The notes: generated by a model from the letters alone, not told the origin. 64,000 nucleotides of DNA from Streptomyces sp. NBC_01268 (GCF_036240795.1 NZ_CP108454.1:2728001-2792000); one strand, 5' to 3'; counted from the first letter of the stretch, positions 36,413-45,920 are shown. Numbers and translations: made by a program.

Positions 36413-38290
36413 TCAGGCCTCGCGGGCGCCCTCGTACATGTCGTCGATCAGGTGCTGGTAGGTCCGCTCCACGACCGGCCGCTTCATCTTCAGGCTGGGC
36501 GTGAGCTCGCCGTGCTCGACGTCGAGGTCGCGCGGCAGCAGGCGGAACTTCTTGATCGTCTGCCAGCGCTGCAGGCCCTCGTTGAGGCGGGCGACGTAGC
36601 CCTCGATGAGCTTCTGGGTCTGCGGGGCGGCGACGACCTCCGCGTAGGACTTGCCGCCGAGCTCGTGCTCGGCCGCCCAGCCGAGGATGGCGGGCTCGTC
36701 GAGAGCGATGAGGGCGCTGCAGTAGTTCCGGTCGGCGCCGAGCACCACGATGTTGGAGACGAACGGGCAGACGGCCTTGAACTGGCCCTCGACCTCGGTC
36801 GGGGCGATGTACTTGCCGCCGGAGGTCTTGAACAGGTCCTTCTTGCGGTCGGTGATCCGCAGGTAGCCGTCGGCGGACAGCTCGCCGATGTCGCCGGTGT
36901 GGAACCAGCCGTCCGCCTCCAGGACCTCCGCCGTCTTCTCCGGCAGGCCGTGGTAGCCCTCCATGACGCCGGGGCTGCGCAGCAGGATCTCGCCGTCGTC
37001 GGCGATGCGGACCTCGGTGCCGGGCAGCGGCTTGCCGACGGTGCCCGTGCGGTAGGCCTCGCCCGGGTTGACGAAGGAGGCGGCGGAGGACTCCGTCAGG
37101 CCGTAGCCCTCCAGGATGTGGATGCCGGCGCCGGAGAAGAAGTAGCCGATCTCGGGGGCCAGCGCGACCGAGCCGGAGACGGCGGCGCGCAGCCGCCCGC
37201 CGAAGGCCTCGCGGAGCTTCTTGTAGACCAGCGCGTCGGCGACCTTGTGCTTGGCGGCGAGGCCGAAGGGCGCGGAGGCGGTGCCGGTGCGGCGGAAGTT
37301 GTCCTGGGTGACCTTGGCGTACTCGCGGGCGATCCCGGCCGCCCACTGGAAGATCTTGTACTTGGCGCCGCCGCCCTCGCGGGCCTTGGCGGCGACTCCG
37401 TTGTAGACCTTCTCGAAGATGCGCGGGACGGCCGCCATGTAGGTGGGCTGCACGACCGGCAGGTTCACGATGATCTTGTCGATGCGGCCGTCGACGGCGG
37501 TGACGTGGCCGACCTCGATCTGGCCCGAGGTGAGCACCTTGCCGAAGACGTGGGCGAGCGGCAGCCACAGGTACTGCACGTCGTCCTGGGTGACCAGGCC
37601 GGTGGCGGCGATGGCCTTGGCCATGTAGGACCAGTTGTCGTGCGGGAGGCGGACGCCCTTGGGGCGGCCGGTGGTGCCCGAGGTGTAGATGAGGGTGGCC
37701 AGCTGATCGGCGGTGATCGCCCCGACCCGCTCCTTGACGGCCTCCGGATGCTTCTCCAGGTACGCCTTGCCGCGGGCCTCCAGGTCGGCGAGGGTCAGCA
37801 CCCACTCGTCGTCGGTGTCGGCGCCCTCGGGGTCGATGACGACCACGTGGTGGAGGTGGGGCAGCTCGGCGCGCCGCTCGACGGCCTTGGCGAGCTGGTC
37901 GGCGTTCTCCGCGATGAGGACGCGCGAGTCGGAGTCGGAGAGGATGAACGCCGACTCCTCGGCGTTGGTCTGGGGGTAGATCGTGGTCACGGCGGCGCCC
38001 GCGCACATCACGCCGAGGTCGGCGAGGATCCACTCGACCCGGGTCGACGAGGCGAGCGCGATCCGCTCCTCCGGCTGGACGCCGAGGTCGATGAGGCCGG
38101 CGGCGATCCCGTAGACCCGCTCGGCGGCCTGCCCCCAACTGAGCGACTTCCACTCGTCGGGGCCCTGCCCGGAGGCGGCGGGGACCGGATAGCGGTAGGC
38201 CTCCGCATCCGGGGTCCGCTCGACGCGCTCAAGGAAAAGGGTCGCCACGGACGGCGGCCGGTTCTCGATCAGGGTCTGTGTGTCGCTCAC
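36413..38290 (-). CDS. Long-chain acyl-CoA synthetase (FadD15-like)
   Basis: This 625-residue AMP-forming ligase activates a fatty acid to acyl-AMP and then acyl-CoA. The ATP loop is LIYTSGTTGRPKGVRL (near residue 195). Others are GYGLTESSAASFVNPGEAYRTGTVGKP (near 400), GWFHTGDIGELSADGYLRITDRKKDLFKTSGGKYIAP, and the C-terminal Lys in LTPSLKMKR. Such enzymes feed beta-oxidation or complex lipid synthesis. It is a single gene between lepA and hemW. Confidence 0.95.
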   Translation of the reverse strand: MSDTQTLIENRPPSVATLFLERVERTPDAEAYRYPVPAASGQGPDEWKSLSWGQAAERVYGIAAGLIDLGVQPEERIALASSTRVEWILADLGVMCAGAAVTTIYPQTNAEESAFILSDSDSRVLIAENADQLAKAVERRAELPHLHHVVVIDPEGADTDDEWVLTLADLEARGKAYLEKHPEAVKERVGAITADQLATLIYTSGTTGRPKGVRLPHDNWSYMAKAIAATGLVTQDDVQYLWLPLAHVFGKVLTSGQIEVGHVTAVDGRIDKIIVNLPVVQPTYMAAVPRIFEKVYNGVAAKAREGGGAKYKIFQWAAGIAREYAKVTQDNFRRTGTASAPFGLAAKHKVADALVYKKLREAFGGRLRAAVSGSVALAPEIGYFFSGAGIHILEGYGLTESSAASFVNPGEAYRTGTVGKPLPGTEVRIADDGEILLRSPGVMEGYHGLPEKTAEVLEADGWFHTGDIGELSADGYLRITDRKKDLFKTSGGKYIAPTEVEGQFKAVCPFVSNIVVLGADRNYCSALIALDEPAILGWAAEHELGGKSYAEVVAAPQTQKLIEGYVARLNEGLQRWQTIKKFRLLPRDLDVEHGELTPSLKMKRPVVERTYQHLIDDMYEGAREA

Positions 38291-38403
38291 GACGTCCTCC
38301 GGGCGGCGGCGGTGCGGTCAGGCGGTGCGTAACTAACTGGCGAGTAACCTTCGAGCGGCTTCAGAGTAGAGCGCCGGAGACTGGCGCGTAAGGGCTTGCT
38401 TAT

Positions 38404-38446
38404 AACGAACGGGTCTGAGCGCCTACGGCACCCAGACCCGTTCGTT
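38404..38446 (-). terminator. lepA terminator
   Basis: AACGAACGGGTCTG (38404-38417) pairs perfectly with CAGACCCGTTCGTT (38433-38446), 36 bases past the lepA stop on the minus strand. Loop of 15 bases. Confidence 0.88.
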
Positions 38447-38481
38447 GCATACGGCAGCTACCGTGCGGCCGTCGGCAGGAG

Positions 38482-40353
38482 CTACTTCTTGCCCTTGCCG
38501 CCCGCCGCGTCGTCGCTCGACAGGACGGCGATGAAGGCCTCCTGCGGGACCTCCACGGAGCCGACCATCTTCATGCGCTTCTTGCCTTCCTTCTGCTTCT
38601 CCAGCAGCTTCCGCTTACGGGAGATGTCACCGCCGTAGCACTTGGCGAGGACGTCCTTGCGGATGGCGCGGATGGTCTCGCGGGCGATGACCCGGGAGCC
38701 GATCGCGGCCTGGATCGGCACCTCGAAGGCCTGCCGCGGGATCAGCTCGCGCAGCTTGGCGACCAGCCGGACACCGTAGGCGTAGGCGGCGTCCTTGTGG
38801 GTGACGGCGGAGAACGCGTCCACCTTGTCGCCGTGCAGCAGGATGTCGACCTTGACCAGGCTGGACGCCTGCTCGCCGGTGGGCTCGTAGTCCAGCGACG
38901 CGTAACCGCGCGTCTTGGACTTCAGCTGGTCGAAGAAGTCGAAGACGATCTCGGCCAGGGGCAGGGTGTAGCGGATCTCGACCCGGTCCTCGGAGAGGTA
39001 GTCCATGCCGATCAGCGTGCCGCGGCGGGTCTGGCACAGCTCCATGATCGCGCCGATGAACTCGCTGGGGGCCAGGATCGTGGCGCGTACGACGGGCTCG
39101 TACACGTCGCTGATCTTGCCCTCGGGGAACTCGCTCGGGTTGGTGACCGTGTGCTCGCTGCCGTCCTCCATGACCACGCGGTAGACCACGTTGGGGGCGG
39201 TGGCGATCAGGTCGAGACCGAACTCGCGCTCCAGGCGCTCGCGGATCACGTCGAGGTGGAGCAGGCCGAGGAAGCCGACGCGGAAGCCGAAGCCGAGCGC
39301 GGCGGAGGTCTCCGGCTCGTAGACCAGCGCGGCGTCGTTCAGCTGCAGCTTGTCGAGGGCCTCGCGGAGGTCCGGGTACTCCGAGCCGTCCAGCGGGTAG
39401 AGACCCGAGAACACCATCGGCTTGGGGTCCTTGTAGCCGCCGAGGGCCTCGGTCGCGCCCTTGTTCAGGGAGGTGATCGTGTCACCCACCTTGGACTGGC
39501 GGACGTCCTTCACACCGGTGATCAGGTAGCCGACCTCGCCGACGCCGAGGCCGTCGGAGGCCGTCATCTCCGGCGACGAGACACCGATCTCCAGCAGCTC
39601 GTGGGTGGCGCCGGTCGACATCATCTTGATGCGCTCGCGCTTGTTGAGCTGCCCGTCGACGACACGGACGTACGTCACGACGCCCCGGTACGAGTCGTAC
39701 ACGGAGTCGAAGATCATCGCGCGGGCGGGCGCGTCGGCGACACCGACGGGGGCCGGCACGTCCCGGACCACGCGGTCGAGCAGCGCCTCGACGCCCATGC
39801 CGGTCTTCGCGGAGACCTTGAGGACGTCCTCCGGCTGGCAGCCGATGAGGTTGGCCAGCTCCTCGGAGAACTTCTCCGGCTGGGCGGCCGGCAGGTCGAT
39901 CTTGTTCAGGACCGGGACGATGGTGAGGTCGTTCTCCATCGCCAGGTACAGGTTGGCGAGAGTCTGAGCCTCGATGCCCTGCGCCGCGTCCACCAGCAGG
40001 ATCGTGCCCTCACAGGCGGCGAGCGACCGGGAGACCTCGTACGTGAAGTCGACGTGCCCGGGGGTGTCGATCATGTTCAGGATGTGGGTACGGCCCTCAC
40101 CCTGCCCGTCCGTGGGCGCCCAGGGAAGGCGGACCGCCTGGGACTTGATCGTGATGCCGCGCTCGCGCTCGATGTCCATCCGGTCGAGGTACTGGGCGCG
40201 CATCTGCCGCTGGTCGACCACACCGGTCAGCTGGAGCATCCGGTCGGCGAGCGTGGACTTGCCGTGGTCGATGTGCGCGATGATGCAGAAATTGCGGATC
40301 AGAGCCGGGTCGGTTCGGCTCGGCTCGGGCACGTTGGTAGGAGTCGCGGGCAC
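38482..40353 (-). CDS. lepA: Elongation factor 4 (LepA)
   Basis: This 623-residue translational GTPase has [17 protein letters not shown] near residue 25, the switch region [30 protein letters not shown], and the LepA C-terminal domain with [23 protein letters not shown]. LepA binds the ribosome and aids 30S biogenesis and back-translocation. The GTG at 40353 ([15 protein letters not shown]) gives the normal length; longer upstream frames are not supported. It is divergent from rpsT. Confidence 0.97.
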   Translation of the reverse strand: MPATPTNVPEPSRTDPALIRNFCIIAHIDHGKSTLADRMLQLTGVVDQRQMRAQYLDRMDIERERGITIKSQAVRLPWAPTDGQGEGRTHILNMIDTPGHVDFTYEVSRSLAACEGTILLVDAAQGIEAQTLANLYLAMENDLTIVPVLNKIDLPAAQPEKFSEELANLIGCQPEDVLKVSAKTGMGVEALLDRVVRDVPAPVGVADAPARAMIFDSVYDSYRGVVTYVRVVDGQLNKRERIKMMSTGATHELLEIGVSSPEMTASDGLGVGEVGYLITGVKDVRQSKVGDTITSLNKGATEALGGYKDPKPMVFSGLYPLDGSEYPDLREALDKLQLNDAALVYEPETSAALGFGFRVGFLGLLHLDVIRERLEREFGLDLIATAPNVVYRVVMEDGSEHTVTNPSEFPEGKISDVYEPVVRATILAPSEFIGAIMELCQTRRGTLIGMDYLSEDRVEIRYTLPLAEIVFDFFDQLKSKTRGYASLDYEPTGEQASSLVKVDILLHGDKVDAFSAVTHKDAAYAYGVRLVAKLRELIPRQAFEVPIQAAIGSRVIARETIRAIRKDVLAKCYGGDISRKRKLLEKQKEGKKRMKMVGSVEVPQEAFIAVLSSDDAAGGKGKK

Positions 40354-40431
40354 GCAGGGTTCTCGTCTCGGGCGATGTTCAGAACGGATACGTAGGCTCC
40401 ATGGTCCCATGACTGCGGTCCGGCGCTCGGT

Positions 40432-40461
40432 TTGGGCGGGGTGGAGCGCGGCTGATAAAGT
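40432..40461 (+). promoter_or_regulatory. rpsT promoter
   Basis: TTGGGC (40432-40437) and TAAAGT (40456-40461), with an 18-base spacer, form a vegetative-type promoter about 77 bases before rpsT. The 5' leader could carry feedback control, but no such structure is obvious. Confidence 0.55.
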
Positions 40462-40537
40462 GGACAGCTGTGTCTCGTGTGCCCTCTCAGCCGCGTGGCA
40501 CATCCTGAAGAAACATCGAACCTGTAAAGGCTCTTTC

Positions 40538-40804
40538 GTGGCGAACATCAAGTCCCAGATCAAGCGGAACAAGACCAACGAGAAGGCGCGCCTGCGCAAC
40601 AAGGCCGTCAAGTCGTCGCTCAAGACCGCGATCCGCAAGGCCCGCGAGGCTGTCGCCGCCGGCGACCTCGAGAAGGCCACCGTTGCCGCTCGTGCCGCCT
40701 CGCGTCAGCTCGACAAGGCTGTCTCGAAGGGTGTCATCCACAAGAACGCCGCCGCCAACAAGAAGTCGGCGCTGGCCACCAAGGTGGGCTCCCTCCAGGG
40801 CTGA
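40538..40804 (+). CDS. rpsT: 30S ribosomal protein S20
   Basis: The 88-residue basic protein begins [34 protein letters not shown] and is Lys- and Ala-rich with long helices, as for S20. It binds 16S rRNA in the body of the small subunit. The start is GTG 40538, after AAAGG. It is monocistronic and followed by a strong terminator. Confidence 0.98.
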   Translation: MANIKSQIKRNKTNEKARLRNKAVKSSLKTAIRKAREAVAAGDLEKATVAARAASRQLDKAVSKGVIHKNAAANKKSALATKVGSLQG

Positions 40805-40925
40805 GCTCTGATGTGAACGGCCGCACGGGAACCCAGCGGGCCCTCTAACCGCTCCCGCCCGGCCATCCCGGCCACGTACGCGAGACGCGTTCGCCACGCG
40901 TGTACGGGCCACCAAGCTGTACGCG

Positions 40926-40969
40926 AAGGCCCCGCCGCCCTCCTTCCCCAGGAGGCGGCGGGGCCTTCG
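40926..40969 (+). terminator. rpsT terminator
   Basis: AAGGCCCCGCCGCC...CTCC pairs with GGAGGCGGCGGGGCCTT with one bulged base. It lies 120 bases past rpsT. Confidence 0.85.
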
Positions 40970-40988
40970 TCGTATCCGGCGCCGCGCG

Positions 40989-40994
40989 TAGGCT
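40989..40994 (+). promoter_or_regulatory. -10 box of a leaderless promoter (TAGGCT)
   Basis: TAGGCT ends six bases before the ATG of the small membrane protein. There is no ribosome site. Confidence 0.5.
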
Positions 40995-41000
40995 CGCCGC

Positions 41001-41372
41001 ATGACCGACTTCATGCCGCTCCTCGTGATCGCCGCAGCGCTCGCCGGGGTGCTGGGACTGCTGGCCCGGCTGGCCGTCGTGGTGCGCCGCCGGGGCTCGG
41101 CGGGCGCGGGGATCGCGGCGGCGCTGGCCGCGCACGACGAGGCGTTCCGGGTCACGGCGCACGAGTCGTACGTGGAGATCCAGGCCCGGACCGAGCGCAA
41201 GGCTCCGCTCCTGTCGCCCGACGGCCTCTGGACGCGGCGCACACCACTCCCGCCCCGCCGCCGCCCGAGCCTCCTCGCCCGCGCGGTACGCAGAACGGGA
41301 CTCGGCACGGGCCTTGCGGGACGCGCTGCCCGCGGGGCCGGGCGCGGGGGCCGGAAGCCACGGGGCGCCTGA
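41001..41372 (+). CDS. Small single-span membrane protein, function unknown
   Basis: This 123-residue protein has one N-terminal membrane helix (FMPLLVIAAALAGVLGLLARLAVVV) followed by a basic cytoplasmic part. The middle (AALAAHDEAFRVTAHESYVEIQARTERK) looks conserved, while the Arg/Gly/Pro-rich C-terminal 50 residues may be low-constraint. It lies between rpsT and holA with a leaderless promoter. I do not know its family. Confidence 0.6.
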   Translation: MTDFMPLLVIAAALAGVLGLLARLAVVVRRRGSAGAGIAAALAAHDEAFRVTAHESYVEIQARTERKAPLLSPDGLWTRRTPLPPRRRPSLLARAVRRTGLGTGLAGRAARGAGRGGRKPRGA

Positions 41373-41519
41373 CGGGCAGGTCGGCACGGACCCGCCGGGA
41401 GGGGCCGCGCCCGTCCCCGGTACGGGACGGCGGGGTACGGAGACGGCGGGGTGCGGAGTCGGCGGGGGTGGGGGCGCGCGGGAGGCGACGGAACGGGTGG
41501 CACCGGTCGCACTGACGCC

Positions 41520-41632
41520 GGGGCCGGCTCTCCCCGCCATCAGGGTGACCGGTGCCGGGACGGGCTCTCCCCCGCCATCAGGGTGACCGGCACCGACGAC
41601 CCCCGCCCTCAGGGCGACCGGCGGCGTGACGA
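41520..41632. repeat. Degenerate tandem repeats downstream of holA
   Basis: GGCTCTCCCC-GCCATCAGGGTGACCGG occurs at about 41525 and 41562, and a weaker copy (CCCCGCCCTCAGGGCGACCGG) at about 41601. The 41373-41670 stretch has no gene I can support. Runs of GGTACGG-GACGGCGGGG also repeat at 41418-41470. Confidence 0.6.
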
Positions 41633-41670
41633 TCTCCGCGCTGGTCGGTGGGGCCGCCGGCGCCCCGGTG

Positions 41671-42660
41671 TCAGGCGCGGCGCATGCGGGCGGCGCGGGC
41701 GATGGTCACCACGGCCTTCTCCAGCGCGTACTCCGGATCGTCGCCGCCGCCCTTGACGCCCGCGTCCGCCTCCGCGACCGCCCGCAGTGCCACGGAGACC
41801 CCGTCGGGGGTCCAGCCGCGCATCTGCTGCCGCACGCGGTCGATCTTCCACGGTGGCATCCCCAGCTCGCGCGCGAGGTCCGCCGGGCGTCCGCCGCGGG
41901 CAGAGGAGAGCTTGCCGATGGCCCGGACGCCTTGGGCCAGGGCGCTGGTGATCAGAACGGGCGCGACCCCGGTCGACAGGGACCAGCGCAGGGCCTCCAG
42001 GGCCTCCGCCGCCCGGCCCTCGACGGCGCGGTCCGCGACCGTGAAGGAGGAGGCTTCGGCGCGGCCCGTGTAGTAGCGGCCGACGACCGCCTCGTCGATC
42101 GTGCCGTCGACGTCCGCCGTCAGCTGCGCGACCGCCGCGGCCAGCTCGCGCAGGTCGCTGCCGATCGCGTCGACCAGCACCTGGCAGGCTTCGGGCGTGG
42201 CCGAGCGCCCGAGCGCCCGGAACTCCTGCCGCACGAAGGTCAGCCGCTCCGCCGGCTTGGTGGTCTTCGGGCAGGCCACCTCGCGGGCGCCGGCCTTGCG
42301 GGCCGCGTCGAGCAGCCCCTTGCCCTTCGCGCCGCCGGGGTGCAGCACCACGAGGGTGATCTCCTCGACCGGAGCGTCGAGATACGCCTTGATCTCCTTG
42401 ATCGTCTCCGCCGGGAGGTCCTGTGCGTTCCGCATGATCAGGACCTTGCGCTCGGCGAAGAGCGAGGGGCTGGTCAGCTCCGCGAGGGCGCCGGGCTGGA
42501 GCTGTTCGGGCGCGAGGTCGCGGACGTCCGTGTCGGCGTCGGCGGCGCGGGCCGCCGCCACCACCTCGCGGACCGCGCGGTCGAGCAGCAGGTCCTCCTG
42601 GCCCACGGCGAGCGTGACGGGGGTGAGGAGGTCTTCGGTGGAAGTCTTTCTGGTGGCCAT
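41671..42660 (-). CDS. holA: DNA polymerase III delta subunit
   Basis: This 329-residue AAA+-fold protein has the HolA pattern: LAVGQEDLLLDRAVREVV at the start, SPSLFAERKVLIMRNAQDL, LVVLHPGGAKGKGLLDAARKAG, and the C-terminal collar domain (RWSLSTGVAPVLITSALAQGVRAIGKLSS, ELGMPPWKIDRVRQQMRGWTPDGV). It is the wrench of the clamp loader that opens the beta sliding clamp. As usual for delta, the Walker motifs are lost. Monocistronic. Confidence 0.93.
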   Translation of the reverse strand: MATRKTSTEDLLTPVTLAVGQEDLLLDRAVREVVAAARAADADTDVRDLAPEQLQPGALAELTSPSLFAERKVLIMRNAQDLPAETIKEIKAYLDAPVEEITLVVLHPGGAKGKGLLDAARKAGAREVACPKTTKPAERLTFVRQEFRALGRSATPEACQVLVDAIGSDLRELAAAVAQLTADVDGTIDEAVVGRYYTGRAEASSFTVADRAVEGRAAEALEALRWSLSTGVAPVLITSALAQGVRAIGKLSSARGGRPADLARELGMPPWKIDRVRQQMRGWTPDGVSVALRAVAEADAGVKGGGDDPEYALEKAVVTIARAARMRRA

Positions 42661-42704
42661 CGCGATCCAGCATCCCACGGGCCACCGACAGCCGGGCCAT
42701 CGTC

Positions 42705-42710
42705 GAGAAT
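42705..42710 (+). promoter_or_regulatory. -10 box of a leaderless promoter (GAGAAT)
   Basis: GAGAAT ends six bases before GTG 42717, supporting that GTG as the start and transcription from it. Confidence 0.4.
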
Positions 42711-42716
42711 GTGCAC

Positions 42717-42962
42717 GTGAGCGATGTGAGACACGTACTGGTACTGCCCGACCGCGATGCCGCCGAGGAGGTCGCCGAGGCCCTGCCCGACCGCTTCGGC
42801 CTGGCCGAGGAGCCGCAGCTGGTCCGGGACGCCCTGGCCGGCGAGGACGACGCGGAGGACGCCCAGTGGCTGGTGGTCGTGGAGGACCCGCGGGGGCTGC
42901 TCGACCCGACGGCCCTCGACGCCCTGGCCGCGGAGCACGACGGCTGGCTGGAGGCCGAGTAG
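42717..42962 (+). CDS. Small acidic protein of unknown function
   Basis: This 81-residue, very acidic protein (VRHVLVLPDRDAAEEVAEALPDRFG, then EEPQLVRDALAGEDDAEDAQWLVVVEDP) has alternating strands and helices and no membrane part. The start at GTG 42717 is chosen over GTG 42711 on promoter spacing. It is convergent with the YceI gene 15 bases away. I do not recognise the family. Similar small acidic proteins are conserved beside holA in Streptomyces, as far as I recall. Confidence 0.65.
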   Translation: MSDVRHVLVLPDRDAAEEVAEALPDRFGLAEEPQLVRDALAGEDDAEDAQWLVVVEDPRGLLDPTALDALAAEHDGWLEAE

Positions 42963-42977
42963 TCGGCGCCCGGCGCC

Positions 42978-43862
42978 CTAGCCCTTCTTGGGGACGATCT
43001 GGATGTCCAGCTCGATGGTGATGCTGGAGCCGACGGCGGCGATGCCTCGTGCGAGCAGCGTCTGCCAGGTCAGGGTGAAGTCCTCGCGGTGCAGTTCCGT
43101 GCTCGCGCGGCAGGCGCACCGGGTCTCGCCCTCCAGGCCGCTGCCGATGCCCAGGTACTGGGTGTCGAGGGTCACCGTGCGGCTGACGCCGTGCAGGGTG
43201 AGCGCGCCGGTGACGCCCCAACGGCTGCCGCCCCGGTGGACGAAGCGCTCGCTGTAGAACTCCATCGTCGGGTACGCGCCCACGTCGAGGAAGTCGCTCG
43301 AACGCAGGTGGTCGTCGCGCATCTGCACGCCGGTGTCGATGGAGGCGGCGTCGATCACGACGTGCATGGCCGACTGCTCCATGCGCTCGCCGACCCTGAT
43401 CGCCCCGGCGAAGCCGTTGAACCGGCCGTGGATCCGGGCCAGTCCGATGTGCCGCGCGGTGAAACCGATCTGGGAGTGCGCCGGGTCGATCTCCCAGTCG
43501 CCGGACTCGGGGAGCTGCGGCTGGGGTGCGACCTGGAGCATCAGGTCGCCCAGGCTCGTGTGCCCGTGCTCGGCGACGACGGTGGCGCCGTGGTACGGGG
43601 TGTAGCCCTCGGCCGTGACCGCGAGTCGGTACTCGCCCGCCGGCACCGTCGCGAGCACGCTGCCGTACGGGTCGGTCTCCCCCGCCAGGACCTTGCGGCC
43701 CGCCGTGTCGCTGACCACGAACTCGGCCTGGCGGACCGGCTCGTTGACGGGGTCCAGGACCCGGCAGCTCAGCACGCCCGCCGACGGCGGGACCGTGAGC
43801 CCCGAGAGCGGGCCGCCTCGCGCGGCCGCGGAGCCGCGTTTGCCGAACAGACCACCGAACAT
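42978..43862 (-). CDS. YceI-family protein with N-terminal carboxypeptidase-regulatory-like domain
   Basis: The 294-residue protein has two domains. At about residues 25-95 lies an Ig-like carboxypeptidase-regulatory/CarboxypepD-reg domain (VLDPVNEPVRQAEFVVSDTAGRKV, TVPAGEYRLAVTAEGYTP). At about 118-292 lies the YceI lipocalin-like barrel (WEIDPAHSQIGFTARHIGLARIHGRFNGF, SSDFLDVGAYPTMEFYSERF, GALTLHGVSRTVTLD). YceI barrels bind isoprenoid chains such as polyprenols. There is no signal peptide, so it works inside. The start MFGGLFGK is tentative. Confidence 0.87.
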   Translation of the reverse strand: MFGGLFGKRGSAAARGGPLSGLTVPPSAGVLSCRVLDPVNEPVRQAEFVVSDTAGRKVLAGETDPYGSVLATVPAGEYRLAVTAEGYTPYHGATVVAEHGHTSLGDLMLQVAPQPQLPESGDWEIDPAHSQIGFTARHIGLARIHGRFNGFAGAIRVGERMEQSAMHVVIDAASIDTGVQMRDDHLRSSDFLDVGAYPTMEFYSERFVHRGGSRWGVTGALTLHGVSRTVTLDTQYLGIGSGLEGETRCACRASTELHREDFTLTWQTLLARGIAAVGSSITIELDIQIVPKKG

Positions 43863-43989
43863 TCCACGTACCCCCGCACGAACCACCGGCAATGACCGGC
43901 ACTTTCTTCTTCGACGAAGATGCATTCGATCACTGATGTGATGTTCGAGGCAAACGGGGCAAGTGTTACCGGGAGTCCGAATATTCCGC

Positions 43990-45270
43990 TTAGGCCTTCG
44001 CCGGAACCGGCCCCTGCTCCTGCTCCCGCTCCGGCAGCTCCCGCAGGCGCGCCAGCGGCGAGGGCAGCACCCACAGCACGGCCAGAACGGCTCCGGCGGT
44101 CGCCACCCAGAGCGTGGGCCGCAGCCCCAGGGCCGTGCCGAGCACCCCGCCGGCGAGCGCGCCGAGCGGACGGAAGCCGTGGTTGAGCGTCCGGAACGCG
44201 CCCATCACCCGGGCCCGGATCGCATCGGGTATCAGCGCCATCTGGAACGAGCCCGCGGCGATGTCCGCCACCATCACCCCGGCGCAGGACAGGAACTCGG
44301 CGACGAACAGCAGCCCGAGCACCAGCGGCAGTGGCCCTCCGGCGAGCGGTATGAGCAGCAGCGGCAGGGTGAAGCCGACGAAGCCGGTCACGAGCGACGG
44401 GCCGATCCCGATCGCTCGGACCACCGGGCCGCTGCACGCCGCCCCGATCAGGCCGCCCACGGCCCCCGCCGCGAGCACCGCGCCCAGCACGCCGGCGCTC
44501 AGGCCGAGTTCGGCCGTCGCGTAGAGCACGAAGAGCGTGTGGAACATGTAGTTGAAGAACTGGACCGTCCCGGAGGCGGCGAACAGCGCGCGCATCGACG
44601 GGTTCCGCACGACCCAGCGCAGCCCCTGCACGAAGTGCCCCTTCTCCACCGGGGCGGGCGGCGGCTCGACCGGGCGGATCCGGGCCAGGTACCCCGCCGA
44701 GACCAGGTAGGTGAGCGCGTCCGCGACCAGCGCGAGGGGCGCGGTGAGCACCTGCACCAGCACGCCGCCGATGCCAGGGCCCGCCAGCCACGCCATCGAA
44801 CGGCTCCCGTTGACGAGCGAATTGGCCTGCACATAGCGCTCGGCGGGGACCATCGCCACGAACAGCGTGGCGTTGCACACCTCGAAGAGCACCGTGAGCG
44901 CCCCTATCCCGAAGGCCACCGCGTACAGCTGGCCGAGGGTCAGCGCGTCCAGCAGGTAGGCGACGGGGAGGGTCAGGATCAGCACCGCCCGGGCGAAGTC
45001 CGCCGCGATCATGGCGCGCCGCCGCCGGGCCTGCCGGTCGGCCCAGGCGCCGAGCGGCAGGTTGAGCAGGAGCGCGGGCAGCAGCTCGGCCGTCTTGAGC
45101 CAGCCCATCTCGGCGGCGTCGGCCCCCAGGATCAGGACGGCGGTGAGCGGGAGCGCCATGAGCGAGATCTGGTCGCCCACGAAGGAGACGGTCTGTCCGG
45201 TCCAGTACCGCCGGAAGGGCCGCTCGCGCAGCAGTGCGGGTATGCGTTCGATGATCGCCATCATGCTCAC
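43990..45270 (-). CDS. MFS transporter
   Basis: This 426-residue protein has about 12 helices in the style of bacterial enterobactin/macrolide-type exporters (FRRYWTGQTVSFVGDQISLMALPLTAVLIL, AAELLPALLLNLPLGAWADRQARRRRAMI). The GTG start overlaps the stop of the ArsR-like gene by four bases, so the two are coupled. It is probably the target of that regulator. The substrate is unknown but probably a drug or metabolite. Confidence 0.88.
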   Translation of the reverse strand: MSMMAIIERIPALLRERPFRRYWTGQTVSFVGDQISLMALPLTAVLILGADAAEMGWLKTAELLPALLLNLPLGAWADRQARRRRAMIAADFARAVLILTLPVAYLLDALTLGQLYAVAFGIGALTVLFEVCNATLFVAMVPAERYVQANSLVNGSRSMAWLAGPGIGGVLVQVLTAPLALVADALTYLVSAGYLARIRPVEPPPAPVEKGHFVQGLRWVVRNPSMRALFAASGTVQFFNYMFHTLFVLYATAELGLSAGVLGAVLAAGAVGGLIGAACSGPVVRAIGIGPSLVTGFVGFTLPLLLIPLAGGPLPLVLGLLFVAEFLSCAGVMVADIAAGSFQMALIPDAIRARVMGAFRTLNHGFRPLGALAGGVLGTALGLRPTLWVATAGAVLAVLWVLPSPLARLRELPEREQEQGPVPAKA

Positions 45271-45881
45271 TCCTCCCCCGCGCCGGTGTCGGCGTCAGTG
45301 TTCGTGTCGGCGTCGCGGTCCACCAAGGCGATCCGCAGGATGCCCACGGGGCGGGCGCCTTCGGGCCGCAGGGCGGGGTCGCCCTCCCGCTCCTCGTAGG
45401 GGCGGAGCAGTTCCTCGATCCGCCGCCCGAGACCGGTCAGCTCCTCGGGGGTGAGGTGGAGCAGCGTGTCGCCGAACTGCTCGGCCTCGCGCCATTCCTC
45501 CGGCAGGCTGTGCCGGTTCTCGATGGACTTCAGGACCCGCTGGAAGTAGTGCTCCGTGACCGCCGCGCTGAGCGCGTCCGCCGCCTGGGCGACCGCGGCG
45601 TCCTCGCTGCGGTCCGGCCATTCGGTGAACCGGGCCGTCGCCCGCCAGGGCTTCTCCCGCCCCTTGCCGCCGGGGGCCTGCTCGACCAGCCCGTACTTGG
45701 CGAGTATCCGCAGGTGGTACGAGCAGCTGGCCACGGACTCGCCGGTCAGCTCGGCCGCCTTGGTGGCGGTGAAGGGGCCGCTCGTGCGCAGCAGACCCAC
45801 GAGGGTCATCCGGGTGGGATGGGCATAGGCGCGCAGGGCGCGCGGGTCCGTCAGCTCGATGCTGTGCGACTGCTCCGTCAT
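45267..45881 (-). CDS. ArsR-type winged-helix regulator
   Basis: This 204-residue protein has a winged helix at about residues 12-85 (LRAYAHPTRMTLVGLLRTSGPFTATKAAELTGESVASCSYHLRILAKYGLVEQ). A longer helical C-terminal part follows (HYFQRVLKSIENRHSLPEEWREAEQFGDTLLHLTPEELTGLGRRI) and ends in an acidic DADTNTDADTG repeat. It has the standard form of regulators that sit before an MFS exporter and are coupled to it. The AT-rich upstream block with an imperfect inverted repeat (45893-45920) is a likely operator. Confidence 0.9.
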   Translation of the reverse strand: MTEQSHSIELTDPRALRAYAHPTRMTLVGLLRTSGPFTATKAAELTGESVASCSYHLRILAKYGLVEQAPGGKGREKPWRATARFTEWPDRSEDAAVAQAADALSAAVTEHYFQRVLKSIENRHSLPEEWREAEQFGDTLLHLTPEELTGLGRRIEELLRPYEEREGDPALRPEGARPVGILRIALVDRDADTNTDADTGAGEE

Positions 45882-45892
45882 GATGAAAACAT

Positions 45893-45920
45893 ATCTTTAG
45901 AAAGACTCCTTTACAAGGAT
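45893..45920. promoter_or_regulatory. Candidate ArsR operator and AT-rich promoter
   Basis: ATCTTTAGAAAG and CCTTTACAAGGAT are imperfect inverted arms (about 9 of 13 match) in a very AT-rich stretch rare for this genome. It lies just before the ArsR-like gene and runs over the comEC stop. It probably contains the promoter and operator of the regulator-transporter operon. Confidence 0.45.

Noticed and set aside
40354..40537. Longer LepA start upstream of 40353
   Set aside because: The extra residues have no similarity to LepA, and the GTG at 40353 gives the family length.
42663..42716. Start of the small acidic gene at GTG 42711
   Set aside because: The -10-like box would end directly at that codon. 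The GTG six bases later fits leaderless spacing.
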